Source: Patiria pectinifera
Taxonomy: Eukaryota; Echinodermata; Asteroidea; Valvatida; Asterinidae
NCBI GenBank assembly: GCA_029964075.1
Contig: CM057141.1
Coordinates: forward strand, 15,376,001-15,440,000
Direction: 5' to 3'
DNA: 64,000 bases
Shown: positions 59,968 to 64,000 of the stretch, piece by piece
Numbering within the stretch: position 1 is the stretch's first letter
Layout of the letters: the number at the start of each line of letters is the position of its first letter
Notes under the pieces: generated by a model
Databases searched by the model: none
What the model was told of the DNA's origin: nothing
Seen by the model: only the letters and a program-made list of their open reading frames with translations
Translations under genes and position numbers: made by a program

Positions 59968-60062
59968 TGATTTGAATTCGGGCGATTCACAATGCAGTGC
60001 GCCACCAAGAGTTTGCCATGGAGAGCCCATTTTTCAGACAAAAGATGGTCCATTTGCATGAG
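59968..60062 (+). repeat. half copy of the 40.4-kb MITE
   Basis: GGGCGATTCACAATGCAGTG, CCACCAAGAGTTTGCCATGG and CCATTTGCATGAGAGTCAG match the left half of 40387-40721. The right half is absent. Confidence 0.65.
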
Positions 60063-60074
60063 AGTCAGAAGAGA

Positions 60075-60160
60075 ACCAACCTCGTGCCCCGTGGGTACGA
60101 TCATGCAGCGCCATATTGTTTCCCATCATGCCTTGCGCGATCGTAACCCCTGGAATTGTG
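60075..60160 (+). repeat. dispersed repeat, paired with 61104-61180
   Basis: AACCTCGTGCCCCGTGGGTACGATC, GCAGCGCCAT and TTGTTTCCCATCATGCCTTGCGCGATC occur here and at 61104-61180. The pair brackets the TIR element at 60581-61096. Confidence 0.7.
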
Positions 60161-60580
60161 TAATATAAAAGTGCCAAAATACGGTACATTATAATTAGGG
60201 CTGCAGTTTATCCGTTTTACGTGCCGACGCCATCTTAAAATGTTAAAAGTTGTGATTTTGAAGAATCAATCCTTTCAAACACAACGTGTGGACGTTGTGT
60301 TAATTAGCAAAGATTTGTATTAAATGTACGTACCCCTTTCGTGCCTTTACAACCACAGATACAGGGTTTTTTTTTTTACCGAAAAACGCGGCTGACATAA
60401 TCCATATCGTACAGGCATCATGACTTTTGAATCCTAATTTTTTTTTTCGTACGTGACGTTACGTGCAAAGCACGCGAGCGCATTATGGGGGCGCCCGGCG
60501 TGCAATCTTCGAAATGCGCGCGCAGTACGCTGTGAGTAGCCATTCAGCGTAATTTACGTCATCATCACAGCCAGGGGTCA

Positions 60581-61096
60581 GTCAACCTCGTCCCCAGTGC
60601 TTACTTTATTTCCAACCGCGTTTCCAATAGTAAACCCTGGATAGGAAACTTTCTTCCTGTATCCTGATTGGATACCGCAATTGGCTAGTAATGGATTTTT
60701 ATCGTGTACTTGGTGCTATATATTCACAACGTGCAGTACGTGTTTTCGCGATCATTCGTCCACGCCTTCTCGAAAATACTAATTTCCTTTCCAATTTGCT
60801 CATATTAATATGAAATATGATACTGCATGTTGTCTTGATAAGATCGTAACAGTTTGATTTCAAAAATCGTGTTTTCGTAACTCACGCCGTGCTCGTGCTG
60901 CTACGAATTGACTCTGTTTTTACCCCAGACACCGCATACAAAAACAAACGCTAATGTGTAACGCATATCCAGGCACCAGACTGTTCCTCATTTGCATACG
61001 TCTGCAAAAATCTTGCACATGCAAATGATCCAATACCAGGGTGAGAGAGCAGGTAGTGGTGGGCGCGTACTGCTCGACACCCTGGGGACGAGGTTG
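60581..61096 (-). mobile_element. TIR element with 7-bp TSD, uninterrupted copy
   Basis: GTCAACCTCGTCCCCAG and CTGGGGACGAGGTTG are the inverted ends; GGGGTCA is duplicated outside (60574-60580 and 61097-61103). The reverse complement matches 11200-11480 plus 14184-14402 and lacks the 2.7-kb Helentron-like array, so it preserves the empty site. No transposase. Confidence 0.8.
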
Positions 61097-61406
61097 GGGG
61101 TCAGTCAACCTCGTGCCCCGTGGGTACGATCTTGCAGCGCCATGTTGTTTCCCATCATGCCTTGCGCGATCAGAAGAGGAAATTGAAACGGATAAAATGT
61201 AGAAAAAGACAGAACACCATGCCACAACCCAAACCGAAGTATGCGGATTTCCTGTCACCAGGGGATCGGTGTTAGGTACCCCCTGAAGACATCGGTGATG
61301 TCTTGACCTTTCCAGGGGTCAGGCGACTTTAACCCTACCTAAGCTAACAGGACGAGTTCAAAACTGATCTGACACGGGTAGGGGAGGAGGAGGTAAAGAA
61401 TAGATA

Positions 61407-63833
61407 GCAGTTCTGCTACCACCTGGTACCCCATACGTCGCGGCGCGTCGGGATTTGTCACAGCAGATATCAATACTGCTTCGAAAACCGGAGAGGTGAG
61501 AGATTGAGAGTCGGTTCCCAAGATGAGGTTGATAATGCGTAGCATCCAGTGTGTACCTTGGGGAAAAAAAGAGGACCGGCAGCTGGGTTGTAGAATAAAT
61601 GCTGATGAGCAAACACGTTACTTAAAAAAATATTATACAAAAATGCTTCAAACTGTGCGAAAAATTTTCCCCATAATGCTGACTTTATTCCATCTATTGA
61701 ATCAGAAAATACGAGCCGTTACTTTTACGTAAATGTGTCTGGATTGAATAGTGCTACAAAGTTTCCTTTTTTTGTGGGGGGGGGGGGGTGCTGAAACACC
61801 ATAAAATATACCTCTAACCCCGTCCAGTGGTGGATCTCGGGGATGATTGCCAGGGGCGTCAATCGCCTCTCAAAAATGGTCCCCCCGTCTACCACCGATT
61901 GACGCCCATGATGATTGCAACACCCCCCCCTTCCCCCTTCAGCAGTTGACTTATGCAATGATACTAGTAAAATGGGGCCAAAATAATAAATGGAATGCCA
62001 AAGTTCCTAAATGTACTCTGGAAATGCCCTAGCATGTAGGAGAAAGCATCGTATATTGTAAAATTTACACTAAGATGACGCCTTCACTCAGCCACCTTCA
62101 TATCAATCCTCCCCCTCCCCGTTTTTTGAAAGCAAAATCCACCCCTGCAGCTGCCGTCACCCTACGATTGACGCTCATGGGGGAGGGCGGTAAGTTACTT
62201 AAAGCCCAGTTTCCATATCGACGTGAGAATCGCAAAGTTAAACGCAAACAGGACCCAAACTACAACGCAGACATATGGAAATTTCATCCGGAAGTGTTGC
62301 CAACAGCTGTAGCTGTCTGCGCAGTCTGCGTAGTTTTTAGGAAGACCTCCTATATGTTTTGTACACGATCGTCAATCGTGGACCTTCGGTCTATTGTGGA
62401 CCCTATCGTCCTCTATTGTTCAACGTCCACAATTTGAATATGCAAACAAGTATAGCCTTATACGCGCATTATGCCTATGGCAAAGACCTTTGTTTCTCTT
62501 CTTTTATTTTCCTTTGTTCCTATTAAAATCTCGATCTCCATAGCCTTTACACTTGTGGGGTAGATTGATTTCGAAAGACTTCCTTTATTGTTCCATTGTG
62601 ATTTATACCCAATAAGGAACCCTGTACATGTACACCTTTGTAAACACCTTCAATGGTGGACCTCCTATTGCCCCTATTTTGTGCATAATTCCATATGTTT
62701 TGTCCACACACCTCAAAAGTGGACCTTCGGTCAATCGTGGACAACCGTTGTCCTCTTTTGTTCAAGGTCCACTACTACCCCCTACACCCAGTCGTGTTAT
62801 CATATACTTATGAGGACCTCCTATTGTTCCCTTCTTTTGTTTCCATTGTTTGCACTTTTTCTCAACATCTCCCACAAGGTTTGTACACGAAAAACTCCCG
62901 AGGACTTAACTGAAGTCCTCGGGTTATTGCTATCACAAATCCCCCATTGTCCCAAGTGCAGTCGTAAAAGATAACAAGATCAGATGGTCCTGTCTTTGCC
63001 TCTGATGTTGCTGCTGCATGAAATCAGTGTATTGAAGGCTCTACTCCATTTAAAAAATAAACTATTCATAAATCTTGTGGGATCCACTGCACTAGATTTA
63101 ATCGTTCGCAATAATGCCTAGGTGAGATAGTACTTAACTTGTCCGGCCCGACAGCGCTATAGCACGTATTGATCAAACTGGGTCTTCATGTACATGCACG
63201 AACCGATGTTTTCGGTGTTGATGTTTTGATAAACATTTAAAAATTGTTTTCAAGTTTGGATGGAATTATTTCCTTAAGGCTCTATGTATTACCGAAAATG
63301 AATCAGTTTGAATGAAATATAGGCCTACCGTTTTTATTCGGGGCTAGAAAAAAGTGGGAGGAGGGAGGGGACAAATAATGTGATGTCCAACCATTTTAAG
63401 AAGTGGGGAGGGGCATTTCGCCCGTCCCCCACCGATTGACCTATCGCCGTTTGCGAGTTAGCCACGCCCCTTAGACAACCCTATGGCATTTTTGTACGAT
63501 AAGTTGTGTTTTTCTCAGATGTTGCGCGTTCCGCGTCCGTCTTTCTATTCTGTATCTGTGGTGTAATTGGACAAGCTCCGTTAACGCAATTCTATCGCGA
63601 TAGGTCAATTATTGACGCCCATGTTCCTGCACATGCAAGGTTTTATAACCAATATGCTTTTGCTTATACGTACCACTCCTCGAAGTTGTTGCCACGCATA
63701 TATCGGATGGGCGGGCTTGAAAAGTTTCAATTTCATCCCAGCAATCAGGAGGAATAAAACTTGAATGAAATGTCACACCTCTATGAACGTACATAAGTTT
63801 CTCCCAATTTTCCATCCTCAAAGGTTGGGCCAT
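61407..63833 (-). pseudogene. truncated sulfotransferase duplicate
   Basis: Exon 1 (63674-63833) is intact, with the same start and G|GTACGT donor, and differs in a few residues (MAQPLR, TTSRSG). Exon 2 keeps its acceptor (start 61556) but breaks off at 61407, losing 83 nt that encode the catalytic VLYTHLP region. No later exon follows before the complete gene. The intron has extra sequence at about 62140-62450. It is probably a dead partial copy. Its exon 1 ends in the right phase to splice to the complete gene's exon 2 at 57395, so it could act as an alternative first exon. Confidence 0.75.
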
Positions 63834-64000
63834 GTTCACTTTGTCACAAGCACTACTTGCTATTGCTTGCTACTGAAGTGTATTATCTGATTTTATAAGC
63901 TCAAACAGGTGACCGTTGATCATTGTGATGCATATGGCGCTGTGTTACAACTGATAATGTAGTAACCAACCGATAACGTATCACCAACCGATAATGTATC

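Overview
The window is eukaryotic nuclear DNA, probably from a marine deuterostome: an echinoderm is my first guess, with hemichordate or amphioxus not excluded. Genes are split by long AT-rich introns with GT-AG borders. Gene content (multi-SRCR receptor, HNMT-like methyltransferase, cytosolic-type sulfotransferase) and a varied set of TIR elements, DIRS, Penelope and tRNA-derived SINEs all fit such a genome. There are no operons, CRISPR arrays or bacterial signals. All gene models are ab initio from splice sites, phase and remembered family motifs; no search was run.

Layout. 0-10.1 kb (minus strand): 5' part of an unrecognised gene running off the left edge, first coding exon at 10,089 beside a CpG-rich promoter. 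A disrupted plus-strand exon and several DNA transposons lie inside its introns. 10.9-15.2 kb: several mobile elements nested inside each other, with clean target-site duplications and related uninterrupted copies for comparison. 15.4-17.4 kb (minus): complete three-exon HNMT-like methyltransferase gene, 288 aa. 19.1-20.1 kb: a CRE/CCAAT/TATA promoter followed by a 125-aa ORF. 21-26.3 kb: a TIR element carrying a 56-bp tandem array, a minisatellite of short palindromes, a ~160-bp repeat, and a region punctuated by a recurring GGGCCATGTG word. 26.6-27.7 kb: possible spliced non-coding transcript.

29.6-41.1 kb (plus): complete gene for a type I membrane receptor with signal peptide, six SRCR domains, one TM helix and a short tail carrying YAVL; 762 aa, or 814 aa with a possible cassette exon. 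Its introns hold a SINE, a Penelope fragment, an inverted pair of tRNA-like sequences and MITEs. 44.1-49.8 kb: a tandem segmental duplication plus a third partial copy; only the first copy contains an 853-bp insertion with promoter-like sequence and a 164-bp hairpin.

49.0-59.4 kb (minus): complete six-exon sulfotransferase gene, 297 aa, with a decayed DIRS retrotransposon and several MITEs in its introns. 61.4-63.9 kb: a tandem duplicate of its 5' end (exon 1 and a truncated exon 2). The HNMT-like and sulfotransferase genes both encode small-molecule conjugating enzymes; the SRCR gene is a likely immune or scavenger receptor. Nothing shows that the genes act together.
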